Assembly (NCBI RefSeq): GCF_002584535.1
Contig: NZ_NUOT01000077.1
Coordinates: forward strand, 1-32,254
From: Bacillus cereus
Lineage (GTDB): Bacteria > Bacillota > Bacilli > Bacillales > Bacillaceae_G
DNA length: 32,254 nt
Direction: 5' to 3'
Below, piece after piece: positions 15,594 through 23,778 of the stretch (positions within the stretch are counted from its first letter, which is position 1; each line of letters begins with the position of its first letter). A program made the position numbers and the translations under genes. The notes under the pieces are model-generated. The model made no database searches, was not told the origin of the DNA, and saw only the letters and a list, made by a program, of their open reading frames with translations.

Positions 15594-16148
15594 TTAATGC
15601 AACGCTCTTACTTGTTGCAACGGCCAAAATACTACTTCACCTTTTCCGACAATTTGATCTTCAGAAACAAATCCAAACATGCGGCTATCTTTTGAAACTT
15701 GACGATTATCTCCCAGGACAAATACTTGTCCTTCTGGAACTTTTTCTTTTCCAGTTTTTTGCTCTAACGTGAAATCAGGAGTTAGCTTCCCTTTACCTAC
15801 CTGTTCCTTATACTCTGCTAGATATGGTTCATCTACCGCTTTTCCATTCACATATAATACGTCGTTTTTATACTCAATCGTATCCCCTGGTAAGCCAATT
15901 ACTCGCTTCACTAAATCATATCCTTCTTTTCCATGAAACACGATAATATCAAAGCGATTTAAACCTTGTATATTATAACCAATTTTATTGACAAGGACAC
16001 GCTCATTATTTTCTAAAGTAGGCATCATAGACTCACCTTGTACGAGAGAAGGAGTAAATAAAATACCACGTACAATTAAAGCGATTCCTATTGTAATTCC
16101 TATTGTTTTAATCCATGAAATAATTTCTTTTTTCTTGCTTTTCTCCAT
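15594..16148 (-). CDS. lepB: Type I signal peptidase
   Basis: A 184-residue membrane protease that removes signal peptides from exported proteins. One N-terminal membrane helix (about residues 12-32) is followed by the catalytic Ser40 in QGESMMPTL, Lys81 in DLVKRVIGLPGD and the box E region GDNRQVSKDSR. This is the Ser-Lys prokaryotic type (SipS/SipT-like), of normal length. The ribosome site is AGAGGGG. It lies 21 bp after cutC and is probably co-transcribed. B. cereus group genomes carry several paralogues; which one this is I cannot say. Confidence 0.95.
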   Translation of the reverse strand: MEKSKKKEIISWIKTIGITIGIALIVRGILFTPSLVQGESMMPTLENNERVLVNKIGYNIQGLNRFDIIVFHGKEGYDLVKRVIGLPGDTIEYKNDVLYVNGKAVDEPYLAEYKEQVGKGKLTPDFTLEQKTGKEKVPEGQVFVLGDNRQVSKDSRMFGFVSEDQIVGKGEVVFWPLQQVRALH

Positions 16149-16169
16149 CTTTTCCCCTCTTCTCTAGCA

Positions 16170-16853
16170 TTATAATGATTTTGTCAATCCCACTAGATCT
16201 TGTACAGATTTTTGATTTATTTCAGCAAAACAAGATTTACCTTCTCGGACTGCAGTACCAATATGCGCTTCTGAAATTCCTGTTTCATTCAATACTCGTT
16301 GTATATTTTCCTTTGTCACACCACTTCCAGCAATGAGCTGTACATCACCTTGACTTACTCTTTGCATTTCATGGAGTACAGGAATATTTTCCACTATGCC
16401 TCCTTGTCCACCAGAAGTTAAAATATGAGTGATCTTTTCAAAATTACGCAATGTTTGAACTGCACCAACAAGATCAGCCATTTCATCTATTGCACGATGA
16501 AATGTGACATTCATTCCATCTACAACAGATAATAAATCAGCTAATTTTTCTTCATCAATTTGATTTTGTTCATTCAATACACCTAATACAACACCGGCTG
16601 CACCAAGTTCTTGCGCGACTCGAATATCTTCTTTCATCATTTTGATTTCTTCTGCTGTATATATAAATGACTTAGCATGAGGACGAATCATAACATGAAT
16701 AGGTATGTTTACAGCTTTCACCGCTTTTTTTATAAAAGCATAACTTGGTGTTAATCCACCTTCTGTGTATGCTGAAATGAGTTCAATTCGATTTCCACCA
16801 GCTTTTTCAATTTGCTTCACATCTTCTAAACAAGTTGCAATAACCTCTAGCAT
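16170..16853 (-). CDS. cutC: CutC family protein
   Basis: A 227-residue TIM-barrel protein of the CutC family. Motifs: MLEVIATCLEDVKQIEKAGG, NRIELISAYTEGGLTPSY, IPIHVMIRPH, VTFHRAIDEM and ILTSGGQGG. CutC was linked to copper homeostasis in E. coli, but its biochemical role is not settled. The start at 16853 follows AGAGGTAAGTTTC; the longer frame has no ribosome site. First gene of a two-gene unit with the signal peptidase. Confidence 0.92.
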   Translation of the reverse strand: MLEVIATCLEDVKQIEKAGGNRIELISAYTEGGLTPSYAFIKKAVKAVNIPIHVMIRPHAKSFIYTAEEIKMMKEDIRVAQELGAAGVVLGVLNEQNQIDEEKLADLLSVVDGMNVTFHRAIDEMADLVGAVQTLRNFEKITHILTSGGQGGIVENIPVLHEMQRVSQGDVQLIAGSGVTKENIQRVLNETGISEAHIGTAVREGKSCFAEINQKSVQDLVGLTKSL

Positions 16854-17127
16854 GAAACTTACCTCTTTTCGTACTTTTTCCACATTATTATACCGTAGTA
16901 TAAATCCGAAACATAGGTTTCTCATATAAAACTTGAAAAAAGCAAAGAAAATGAAAGATTTTTCAAACTCCTGTAAAGTTTAGAAAAACAAGTTCATTAA
17001 CCTAAAGTTGCGTACTTGAGAAACAACTGAATTCTCCTTCTTTATTTCCATAATTACTATATTTCTGTTATTCTTTTAATATATTTCTAAATTTTGTCAC
17101 AAACAATACAAGGAGGCTCATTATACG

Positions 17128-18276
17128 ATGAATATGAAAGCTACAACATTGACAGCAACAACTATTGCAACCGCTTCTCTTTTACCATCCACTACTGAAG
17201 CAGATACGCAAACAACAGCTGTACAACCAAAGAGCAACGCAGGAATCGGATACGTAAAACTTGATAACGTTCAACTCTATCAAGAAAGCACAACAAATAG
17301 TGATTCCCTCGGAAGTATTTCATATAACACACCTGTGATTATTCTCGAAACTACACGTAACTGGTATAAAGTAAACTCCCAAAACAAAATTGGCTACATC
17401 CAAAAGTCCAATTTATCTTTGAAAAAGCTACATCCACAACAAACCCAACACATCGTAACTGCAGACGCCTTAAATGTTCGTTCAAAACCAAGTATACAAT
17501 CATCCATTATTGACGTATTACCAAACGGAGCATTTATCTCTGTCCAAGAAACACATCACGACTGGTATCTCATCTCTCACAATGGACAAAAAGGATACGT
17601 AAAAAAAGAATTTGTATCCAATCGTTCACACTCATTCGTTAACGGGATTACAATACAAAACAATGCTTACTACGTTGCAACACCTAACTTAAAAGTACGC
17701 AGCAGTGCAGGGACAAACACTGCTGTTATTGGCTCTTTACAAAACGGAACGCAACTTCAAGTCGTTGATACTGTAGGTACATGGTATAAAATTCGTTTTG
17801 GCTCTGGATATGGGTATGTTGCAAAACATTATGTATTACAAAATAAACCGCAAGAGAAATCTACATCACCTTCCATACCTGCTGTTTTTAAATTTCCAAC
17901 ACAAGGACAAGTTAGCTCACCATTTGAAGTGAGATGGGGACAAATGCATTATGGTGTTGACTTTGTGGCAACTGGAGATATTTCTATCCATGCTGCAGCT
18001 GCTGGGAAAGTTATCAAATCCTACTATTCTAGTAGCTATGGTAATGTTGTATTTGTCACTCATTACATAAAAGGAAAATTATATACGACTGTTTATGCAC
18101 ATATGAAAAACAGATTTGTACAAGCCGGAGATCGCGTTCAAGTTGGTCAAGAGTTAGGGCAGATGGGGAGCACTGGACATTCAACAGGACAACATCTTCA
18201 CTTTGAATTACATAATGGGGAATGGAATTTCGAGAAAACAAATGCCGTTGATCCACTTCCTTACTTAGTACGGTAA
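17128..18276 (+). CDS. Secreted SH3b-M23 peptidoglycan endopeptidase
   Basis: A 382-residue exported cell-wall hydrolase. A short Thr/Ala-rich signal peptide probably cleaved at TEA-D (about residue 25) is followed by three bacterial SH3 domains (about 40-98, 108-164 and 181-237), a linker and an M23 LytM-type peptidase (about 255-380). Zinc ligands are H274 and D278 in HYGVDF and H358 in HLHFEL; the catalytic His is H325 in YAHMKN. It should cut peptide cross-links of peptidoglycan. AAGGAGG lies 11 nt before the first ATG; a second ATG two codons later is an alternative. A small membrane protein gene follows after 6 bp. Confidence 0.93.
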   Translation: MNMKATTLTATTIATASLLPSTTEADTQTTAVQPKSNAGIGYVKLDNVQLYQESTTNSDSLGSISYNTPVIILETTRNWYKVNSQNKIGYIQKSNLSLKKLHPQQTQHIVTADALNVRSKPSIQSSIIDVLPNGAFISVQETHHDWYLISHNGQKGYVKKEFVSNRSHSFVNGITIQNNAYYVATPNLKVRSSAGTNTAVIGSLQNGTQLQVVDTVGTWYKIRFGSGYGYVAKHYVLQNKPQEKSTSPSIPAVFKFPTQGQVSSPFEVRWGQMHYGVDFVATGDISIHAAAAGKVIKSYYSSSYGNVVFVTHYIKGKLYTTVYAHMKNRFVQAGDRVQVGQELGQMGSTGHSTGQHLHFELHNGEWNFEKTNAVDPLPYLVR

Positions 18277-18282
18277 CATCTT

Positions 18283-18627
18283 ATGCTACGTAATATTCCG
18301 TTACTTATTGAGTATCTAGCTTTCTTCGGTCTAATCTGTTGTTTTGTTATTTATGATACAAATATATATTTTTTAAGCATACTCATCTTATTTGTATGCT
18401 GTGAAATATTGCGAGAATTATATAAAATACGATTAAAAAAACACATTTCTCATCTATTTACATCACTCATTATTATCGTTTGTTTAATCACTAATTTTAT
18501 GATGGATGGTCTATTTCTATCGAGTATGTTCCCTGTATTTTTTATAAGCGTTCTTCTTATTGTATCACAATATATCTACGTGCCTGAACATCACAAAAAA
18601 GAAGATAGAGAAGAAAAAATTGTATAG
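18283..18627 (+). CDS. Small membrane protein of unknown function
   Basis: A 114-residue protein with four likely membrane helices (LLIEYLAFFGLICCFVIYD, then IYFLSILILFVCCEIL, LFTSLIIIVCLITNFMM and FPVFFISVLLIVSQY) and a charged C-terminal tail (HHKKEDREEK). It has a weak ribosome site and lies 6 bp after the endopeptidase, so it is probably translated from the same mRNA. I do not recognise a family. A terminator follows. Confidence 0.65.
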   Translation: MLRNIPLLIEYLAFFGLICCFVIYDTNIYFLSILILFVCCEILRELYKIRLKKHISHLFTSLIIIVCLITNFMMDGLFLSSMFPVFFISVLLIVSQYIYVPEHHKKEDREEKIV

Positions 18628-18652
18628 TCTTTTCTGACATATACGTCCATAC

Positions 18653-18694
18653 AAAAAAACCACTCTTGAAATAACAATTCAAAAGTGGTTTTTT
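18653..18694. terminator. Bidirectional terminator
   Basis: AAAAAACCACT-C-TTGAA pairs with TTCAA-A-AGTGGTTTTTT (one mismatch) across a 7-8-nt loop. It ends the endopeptidase unit (+) and the YdbC-like gene (-). Confidence 0.85.
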
Positions 18695-18714
18695 CTGCAC
18701 AAAACACTTTGTTT

Positions 18715-18936
18715 TTATAACTCCATACGGTTTAAAATATCTTTTAATGTTTTTAACTCTTCGATTGTCAATGTGATACCTTTTCCCATTTTATCATGTT
18801 CCGGTGCCCAATCACGCAAATCATACTTTGGCTCTTTGCCGTTCCAGCTAATTAGATTGAGTTCTTTGTTCCAGCCTTTAGGTGACTGTGATATAACTCC
18901 AAAAGTTTCTTTAATATCAAATTTGATTTCTGCCAC
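18715..18936 (-). CDS. YdbC/PC4-like single-stranded DNA-binding protein
   Basis: A 73-residue protein (AEIKFDIKETFGVISQSPKG, then KELNLISWNGKEPKYDLRDW and GKGITLTIEELKTL) of the bacterial PC4/YdbC family. These proteins form dimers that bind single-stranded nucleic acid; a role in transcription or genome maintenance is assumed. The start is a GTG at 18936, 6-10 nt after AAAGGGGG; an upstream GTG lies at the ribosome site. Single-gene unit. Confidence 0.85.
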   Translation of the reverse strand: MAEIKFDIKETFGVISQSPKGWNKELNLISWNGKEPKYDLRDWAPEHDKMGKGITLTIEELKTLKDILNRMEL

Positions 18937-19063
18937 TGTTTTTCCCCCTTTCACATATATATTCCTTTATCTTCTCTCCTACATTCTCTCATATGTTATA
19001 TCGATAGCGCTAATTTTCCGCACGTCGATCATTGAACACCTTTCATTGTTCATCCCCTACAAT

Positions 19064-19097
19064 AAAAAGAACTTTGGTGCATACCAAAGTTCTTTTT
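19064..19097 (-). terminator. Terminator of the methionine transporter operon
   Basis: AAAAAGAACTTTGGT and its complement form a perfect 15-bp stem with a GCAT tetraloop, 4 nt after the metP stop codon. Confidence 0.9.
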
Positions 19098-19101
19098 ATC
19101 A

Positions 19102-19764
19102 TTATCTTTTATCAAGTTTCGCTGCAATTCTATTTCCAATAAATTGTACAGATTGAACGAGAATCACAAGCATAAGTACTGTAACAACCATAACATCTGT
19201 TTGGAAACGATAATAACCGAAACGAATCGCTAAGTCACCGACACCACCACCGCCGACAACACCTGCCATAGCTGAGTAGGAAATAAAGCTTACTGTTAAA
19301 ACTGTTAAGCTTAATACAAGACCTGAACGCGCCTCAACAAGCAGTACTTTCCAAACAATTTGCAGTGGCGACGCTCCCATTGCCTCAGCAGCTTCAATTA
19401 CCCCTTTTGGAACTTCGCGCAGCGCTTGCTCTACAAGTCTTGCAAAATAAGGAATGGCTGCTACTGATAAAGGAATCGTTGCAGCGATTGGACCAATTGT
19501 AGTTCCTAATAAGGTTCTTGTAAATGGTACAAGAGCTACTAACAAAATGATAAATGGAAATGAGCGAATAATATTTACGATGCCGTTTAATGTACGATGG
19601 ACAATATTTTGTTCCAAAATTTGTCCTTTGCTAGTAAAATATAAAATTACACCTAAAGGAATTCCTAAAATAATTGCCGCTCCAACTGAAAGTCCAACCA
19701 TTAAAAATGTTTGCAAAAGCGATGTCCAAATTTCTGGAAGCAGTGGAATAACATTATTGAACAT
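19102..19764 (-). CDS. metP: Methionine ABC transporter permease
   Basis: A 220-residue permease with five or six membrane helices and the EAA loop (EAAEAMGASPLQIVWKVLL) that contacts the ATPase, typical of MetI/MetP. It imports methionine (and possibly other sulfur compounds) with MetN and MetQ. The start at 19764 follows AGAGG at 8 nt and overlaps the end of metN by 11 bp. Last gene of the riboswitch-controlled operon. Confidence 0.94.
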   Translation of the reverse strand: MFNNVIPLLPEIWTSLLQTFLMVGLSVGAAIILGIPLGVILYFTSKGQILEQNIVHRTLNGIVNIIRSFPFIILLVALVPFTRTLLGTTIGPIAATIPLSVAAIPYFARLVEQALREVPKGVIEAAEAMGASPLQIVWKVLLVEARSGLVLSLTVLTVSFISYSAMAGVVGGGGVGDLAIRFGYYRFQTDVMVVTVLMLVILVQSVQFIGNRIAAKLDKR

Positions 19765-20515
19765 GTGCAATGCCTCTCTCTCCTTCAACACCTAATAGAA
19801 GTTTTGCGATTTCTGTTGTTGGTTTTAGATGTTGGTCACGTAAATGGAAGGATTCAACAACTTCTCCTTCTTCCATCACTGCTACTTTATTACAAATTTG
19901 TTTAATGACATTCATTTCATGCGTTACAATTACGATTGTAACCCCTAGCTCTTTATTTATCTTTTGTAAAAATTGCAAAATAGATCGTGTCGTTTTCGGA
20001 TCGAGTGCCGATGTCGGCTCGTCACAAAGTAATACTTTGGGATCATTTGCTAATGCACGTGCAATCGCAACACGTTGTTTTTGCCCACCGCTTAGTTGTG
20101 AAGGAAAATGATATGCTTTATCGCTTAAGCCAACAATTTCTAAGCATTCTCGCACTCGTTTTTCTTTTTCTTCTTTTGAAACTGACTTCAATTCTAACGG
20201 CAAAGCAATATTATCCGATACATTTTTATTATGAAGAAGATGAAAGTGTTGAAAAATCATACCAATCGACTGTCTTGCCGTTCGTAAATCTTTCTTCGAT
20301 AACTTTGTTAAATCTTCTCCATTTACAATCACCACACCTGAATCCGGCTTTTCTAGTAAATTCATTGTACGTAATAACGTAGACTTTCCTGCACCGCTCA
20401 ATCCAGCAATTCCGAATATATCATGTTCTTCAATTTGTAAAGAGACTGATTTTACACCATGAAATAAACCTTCTTTCGTCTGGAACGTTTTATTGATATC
20501 GCGTAACGTTATCAT
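19754..20515 (-). CDS. metN: Methionine ABC transporter ATPase, short form
   Basis: About 253 residues with Walker A GLSGAGKST, Q-loop QHFHLL, signature LSGGQKQR, Walker B VLLCDEPTSALD and the H-loop THEM. MetN of B. subtilis and E. coli has about 340 residues with a C-terminal NIL/ACT domain that senses methionine; here that domain is absent. Two in-frame ATGs (20521 and 20515) follow AAAGGAG; the second has better spacing. It follows the acyl-CoA-dehydrogenase-like gene with virtually no gap. Confidence 0.92.
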   Translation of the reverse strand: MITLRDINKTFQTKEGLFHGVKSVSLQIEEHDIFGIAGLSGAGKSTLLRTMNLLEKPDSGVVIVNGEDLTKLSKKDLRTARQSIGMIFQHFHLLHNKNVSDNIALPLELKSVSKEEKEKRVRECLEIVGLSDKAYHFPSQLSGGQKQRVAIARALANDPKVLLCDEPTSALDPKTTRSILQFLQKINKELGVTIVIVTHEMNVIKQICNKVAVMEEGEVVESFHLRDQHLKPTTEIAKLLLGVEGERGIAHVQ

Positions 20516-20521
20516 TTTCAT

Positions 20522-21682
20522 TCACTCCTTTTCATTTGATTTAAAAACATCGTCTGCTATTAGCGAGAGTGTTACATCATCCATTGGCGGATTGTGTAAA
20601 CCAGCTCGAACATTTAAATAATAACGGTGTAGTGGATTTTTTTCAGATAAGCTTTTCGCTCCAACAATTCGCATTGCTTTATCTACAACCGATATGGCTA
20701 CATTCGTCGCAATATATTTTGCAGCTGCTAATTCGGCTTGCAAAGATTGTTTATCTTCTGCCTCATCATATTTTTTTGCAACTTGATATAAAAACGTGCG
20801 TGCCTGCATAAGTTCTAGCTCTAATTCACCTACTAATCTTCTAATATTCGGCAGTAAACTGATTGGATGATTTAAACTATTCGGTTGATATGACTTGGCA
20901 AAATCAATCGCATAATTTCTTGCAGCCTGCGCAATCCCTAAATAACATGCTGGTATATGCAGTAACCATCCAATTCCTTTTGGTTTCACCTGTGCACCTT
21001 TTACATCTGTAAAAAATTTATTTTGGATTTCAACATTCTGTAATACAAGATCATGGCTAGCCGTTCCACGCATCGCAACACTATCCCATGTCTCCTCTAT
21101 ATAGACACCTTTTTCGTGCCTTGGAATCACAAATTCTCCTATCTCTTCTCGTCCTTCAATACTCGCTGAGATGATGAAATAATCAAGTACAGGTGCCATC
21201 GTTGTAAAAGTCTTTCTGCCGTTTATAACCCATTTATCACCTTTTTTCACAGCTAATGTTTCTGGTTTCCCGCCCCTTGTTGGACTCCCTGTCTTCGGTT
21301 CTGTTGCTGCTCGGTTAAAAAGAGCACCTTTTTTTACTTCTTCACAAAACCAAGAAAACATATCAGGTTGCCATGAGCGATTTTCAGCAAGTTCTTTCAC
21401 AATTCCAAGGTGCCAACCAATTGATAAAGCGGTTGCTCCATCTCCCTCTGCAATTTTTTCTTGAAATAAAACAAAATCATACAATGAAATGGCCTTTCCA
21501 CCGACATCTTTTGGTAATGTTAGCTTCGTATAACCAATATTTTGTAAATCTTTAATATTTTCAAAAGGAAAAGATCCGAGTTCACTCAGTTGATGTTCCC
21601 TTTCTGCAAATCGCGGAATGAATTCTTTTATTTTCTCCAATACGAGAACTTGTTCTTCTGTTTCTATAAATGATAATGTCAT
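20522..21682 (-). CDS. Acyl-CoA dehydrogenase-family flavoprotein within the methionine operon
   Basis: A 386-residue protein with the acyl-CoA dehydrogenase fold: an N-terminal helical domain, the middle beta domain (NGRKTFTTMAPVLDYFIISA) and a C-terminal helical domain ending LHRYYLNVRAGLHNPPMDDV. It resembles the SfnB/DszC-like branch, whose members use reduced flavin and oxygen rather than acyl-CoA and act on organosulfur compounds. Set between metQ and metN under a SAM riboswitch, it probably oxidises an imported sulfur compound. Substrate and reaction are inferred. The start follows AAGGAGATCTTGAT; it lies 13 bp after metQ. Confidence 0.85.
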   Translation of the reverse strand: MTLSFIETEEQVLVLEKIKEFIPRFAEREHQLSELGSFPFENIKDLQNIGYTKLTLPKDVGGKAISLYDFVLFQEKIAEGDGATALSIGWHLGIVKELAENRSWQPDMFSWFCEEVKKGALFNRAATEPKTGSPTRGGKPETLAVKKGDKWVINGRKTFTTMAPVLDYFIISASIEGREEIGEFVIPRHEKGVYIEETWDSVAMRGTASHDLVLQNVEIQNKFFTDVKGAQVKPKGIGWLLHIPACYLGIAQAARNYAIDFAKSYQPNSLNHPISLLPNIRRLVGELELELMQARTFLYQVAKKYDEAEDKQSLQAELAAAKYIATNVAISVVDKAMRIVGAKSLSEKNPLHRYYLNVRAGLHNPPMDDVTLSLIADDVFKSNEKE

Positions 21683-21695
21683 ATCAAGATCTCCT

Positions 21696-22514
21696 TTACT
21701 TTAAGTAATCAGGGAGCACAAACCCCTCAAATTGTTCTTCAGATTGAATCATCTTTTTAAACTCTGGTGAATGATATGCTTCAATTAAATCTTTCACAAA
21801 TGGTTTTTCTTTATCTTCATCGCGAACAGTAACAATAATTCTATGTTGTGATGGTGTTTTTTCTAATTCCAGCGCTTCTTTTAACTTATGTCCAGATGAA
21901 ATAACAAGGTTTCCGTTAATAATACCGTAATCTAAATCTTTCATAGCTCTTGGAATTTGTGGTGATTCAAGCGGTACCAATTTGAAATCTTTCTTTTTAA
22001 ACGTTATATCTTTTTCAGAGATTGTTAAAATATTTACATTGTCTTTTAATTTCACCCAGCCAATCTCTTCTAAAATACGTAATGCACGTTCTAAATTAAC
22101 TGGATCATTTGGTACCCCAATCTTCATTCCATCCTTCAAACCATCTAATGACTTATGTTTTTCAGAGTATACACCTTGAGGTGCTGATGGAACCTGAATA
22201 ACGTTCGAAATTTTCGCATTATTTTCTTTTGCGTACGATTCCATAAAAGCAGTACTTTGAAATATATTTGCATCAATATCCTTATTTGTTAGGGCTGGAT
22301 TTGTTTCGTTTGGTGAATTAAACTCAACAATTTTAATTTTATAGCCCTTTTTCTCTAAATATGGTTGAACTGCCTTTTTCACTTGATCACTGTATGGTCC
22401 TGGGGTAAACCCTAAACGAATTTCTTTTTGGTCACCTGCAGATGATTTTGCGCAACCAGAAATTACAAATAAACTGCATACGATGCTTACTAGTGTAAAA
22501 AATAAACGCTTCAT
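21696..22514 (-). CDS. metQ: Methionine-binding lipoprotein (NlpA/MetQ family)
   Basis: A 272-residue lipoprotein. Signal peptide with lipobox VISGC (Cys at about 21) and a MetQ-type solute-binding domain: LGFTPGPYSDQVKK, NETNPALTNKDIDANIFQS, IGVPNDPVNLERAL and DLDYGIINGNL. It captures methionine or a related sulfur compound outside the membrane and hands it to MetP-MetN. Good ribosome site (AGGAGGAGAG). First gene after the SAM riboswitch. Confidence 0.93.
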   Translation of the reverse strand: MKRLFFTLVSIVCSLFVISGCAKSSAGDQKEIRLGFTPGPYSDQVKKAVQPYLEKKGYKIKIVEFNSPNETNPALTNKDIDANIFQSTAFMESYAKENNAKISNVIQVPSAPQGVYSEKHKSLDGLKDGMKIGVPNDPVNLERALRILEEIGWVKLKDNVNILTISEKDITFKKKDFKLVPLESPQIPRAMKDLDYGIINGNLVISSGHKLKEALELEKTPSQHRIIVTVRDEDKEKPFVKDLIEAYHSPEFKKMIQSEEQFEGFVLPDYLK

Positions 22515-22532
22515 CTTTTCTCTCCTCCTACT

Positions 22533-22663
22533 AAAAAAACAACCTTACATATAAGAAGGTTGTCATTTCTTTTCCTTCTTATCTACTCGGAATTAGCACC
22601 TTTTTATCACATGATAGGTTGCTGAAGTTTCATTGGGCCGTTCCCTCCACTTCTCTCGATAAG
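22533..22663 (-). ncRNA. SAM-I (S-box) riboswitch before metQ
   Basis: On the minus strand the aptamer runs 22663-22578: P1 arms CTTATC/GATAAG, the conserved AGAGAAGTGGAGGGAACGG, CAATGAAACTTCAGCAACC and GGTGCTAATTCC blocks. It is followed by a terminator (ACAACCTT / AAGGTTGT, then seven T) at 22533-22563. SAM binding should favour the terminator and switch the metQ operon off when SAM is plentiful. Confidence 0.96.
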
Positions 22664-22685
22664 ATTATATTTGATTATGCATTTT

Positions 22686-22730
22686 ATTGTGTCACTATTC
22701 CGATAAAAATACAAGGTTTTTATCGGAATT
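22686..22730 (-). promoter_or_regulatory. metQ promoter region with an inverted-repeat operator
   Basis: TTGTAT (22709-22714) and CACAAT (22686-22691) with 17 bp between them are a weak -35/-10 pair upstream of the riboswitch. They are embedded in an inverted repeat, TTCCGATAAAAA at 22698-22709 and TTTTTATCGGAA at 22717-22728. The ATCGGAATT at 22722-22730 resembles the ATNGGAATT core that I recall for CymR, the repressor of cysteine and sulfur genes. Read on the plus strand the same repeat plus T-run looks like a terminator, but no plus-strand gene ends here. Confidence 0.5.
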
Positions 22731-22754
22731 TTTTTCTATAATTTGTAAAGTTAT

Positions 22755-22796
22755 AGAAAAAAAGACAGACTCAGCAGAACTATTCTACCTTTGTCT
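22755..22796 (-). terminator. Terminator after the DUF218 gene
   Basis: On the minus strand AGACA/TGTCT encloses a second stem GGTAGAA/TTCTGCT and is followed by seven T, about 20 bp after the stop codon. Confidence 0.6.
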
Positions 22797-22814
22797 ATCC
22801 TTTTTCTTACTTTC

Positions 22815-23444
22815 TTAATCACCTTTCAAAGTACGTATAGGTAACGATGCAACATACCCAATATAAGAGCACAATTCTTTAAAAAAGAACGGAATTTCTG
22901 TATCTAATGTTTTATATGCTGATGTGGGAGTCGGCGATGCGTATGCATCCATCCCAATATGCTTCGCTATTCTCATCGCTCGCTTCATATGAAGAGGATC
23001 GCTTACGATTGTATAAGTATGTAAGCCATTGTCAATTCCAACTTGCTTAGCATTCTTCAAATTATCTTCTGTAAAACGCGACTGTGTTTCAATTAATATA
23101 TCTTCATCCTTTACGTCATGCTTTAATGCATACGCTTTCGCAGTCCGTGCTTCTTCCAGCTCTGATTCAAATTTAGTACCACCTGTAAAAATAATCTTCT
23201 TAATACTTCCATTTTTATACAAGGAGATTGCATGATTGATTCGTTCGCGGAATACAGGAGACGGTTTTCCATTCCAAGAAGCCGCTCCTAGTACAACAGC
23301 AGCATCTGTAGGTACCTCATCTGTTTTAAAGCGATTACTCCAAATATCGTAAGCTGCATAACTAATAAATAGAATTATAGAACTAATCATAAGCAAGAAC
23401 ACTTGCAAAACTCGTCTTTTCTTACTTTTCTTATTTTGTTTCAT
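22815..23444 (-). CDS. DUF218 (YdcF/SanA-like) membrane-anchored protein
   Basis: A 209-residue protein with a basic N-terminus, one membrane helix (VLQVFLLMISSIILFISYAA) and an outward DUF218 domain: AAVVLGAASWNGKPSPVFRE, IIFTGG, ETQSRFTEDN and IVSDPLHMKRAM. The family includes SanA and YdcF, linked to envelope integrity, but the enzymatic activity is unknown. The start at 23444 lies 9 nt after GGAGG; an ATG nine codons earlier has no ribosome site. Single-gene unit. Confidence 0.85.
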   Translation of the reverse strand: MKQNKKSKKRRVLQVFLLMISSIILFISYAAYDIWSNRFKTDEVPTDAAVVLGAASWNGKPSPVFRERINHAISLYKNGSIKKIIFTGGTKFESELEEARTAKAYALKHDVKDEDILIETQSRFTEDNLKNAKQVGIDNGLHTYTIVSDPLHMKRAMRIAKHIGMDAYASPTPTSAYKTLDTEIPFFFKELCSYIGYVASLPIRTLKGD

Positions 23445-23737
23445 TTGTACTAGCCTCCGCGCATCATCCATACTTCTATTAATTTAAAATGACCTTTTTC
23501 GAATCATTAAATTTGAGTTTATTTAAAAGAAGGAACTTTTCTAAACAATCAATTCGTATTATAAAGGATTTTCATTCAAATAGAGGATTTTTAATTTACT
23601 ATTATTTGTGGTTCATACTATATGAGTTTGATTTATGTACGAATTTCCTCATACAACTCCATTGTAACGAATTTTTTCACGGAAGGGAATGATGAAACAA
23701 AAGTATATAAAAGAAGTAATCATTTTGTAAGAAAAAA
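23445..23737. other. Intergenic stretch without a supported gene
   Basis: About 290 bases of AT-rich sequence. Plus-strand reading frames here (23489-23692, 23622-23828) lack ribosome sites and overlap a terminator; I see no promoter or repeat of note. Confidence 0.5.
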
Positions 23738-23770
23738 AGGTATATTTTCCTCTCTTAAGAGCATATACCT
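23738..23770 (-). terminator. Terminator of the two-gene acetyltransferase unit
   Basis: AGGTATAT and ATATACCT flank an inner CTCTTAAGAG palindrome; seven T follow on the minus strand. It lies 9 bp after the stop codon of the 23779-24276 gene. Confidence 0.8.
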
Positions 23771-23778
23771 CTTCCGTT

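Noticed and set aside
22731-22760. AT-rich hairpin TTTTTTCTATAA / TTATAGAAAAAA
   Set aside because: The stem contains almost only A-T pairs and would be weak; the neighbouring structure at 22755-22796 explains termination better.
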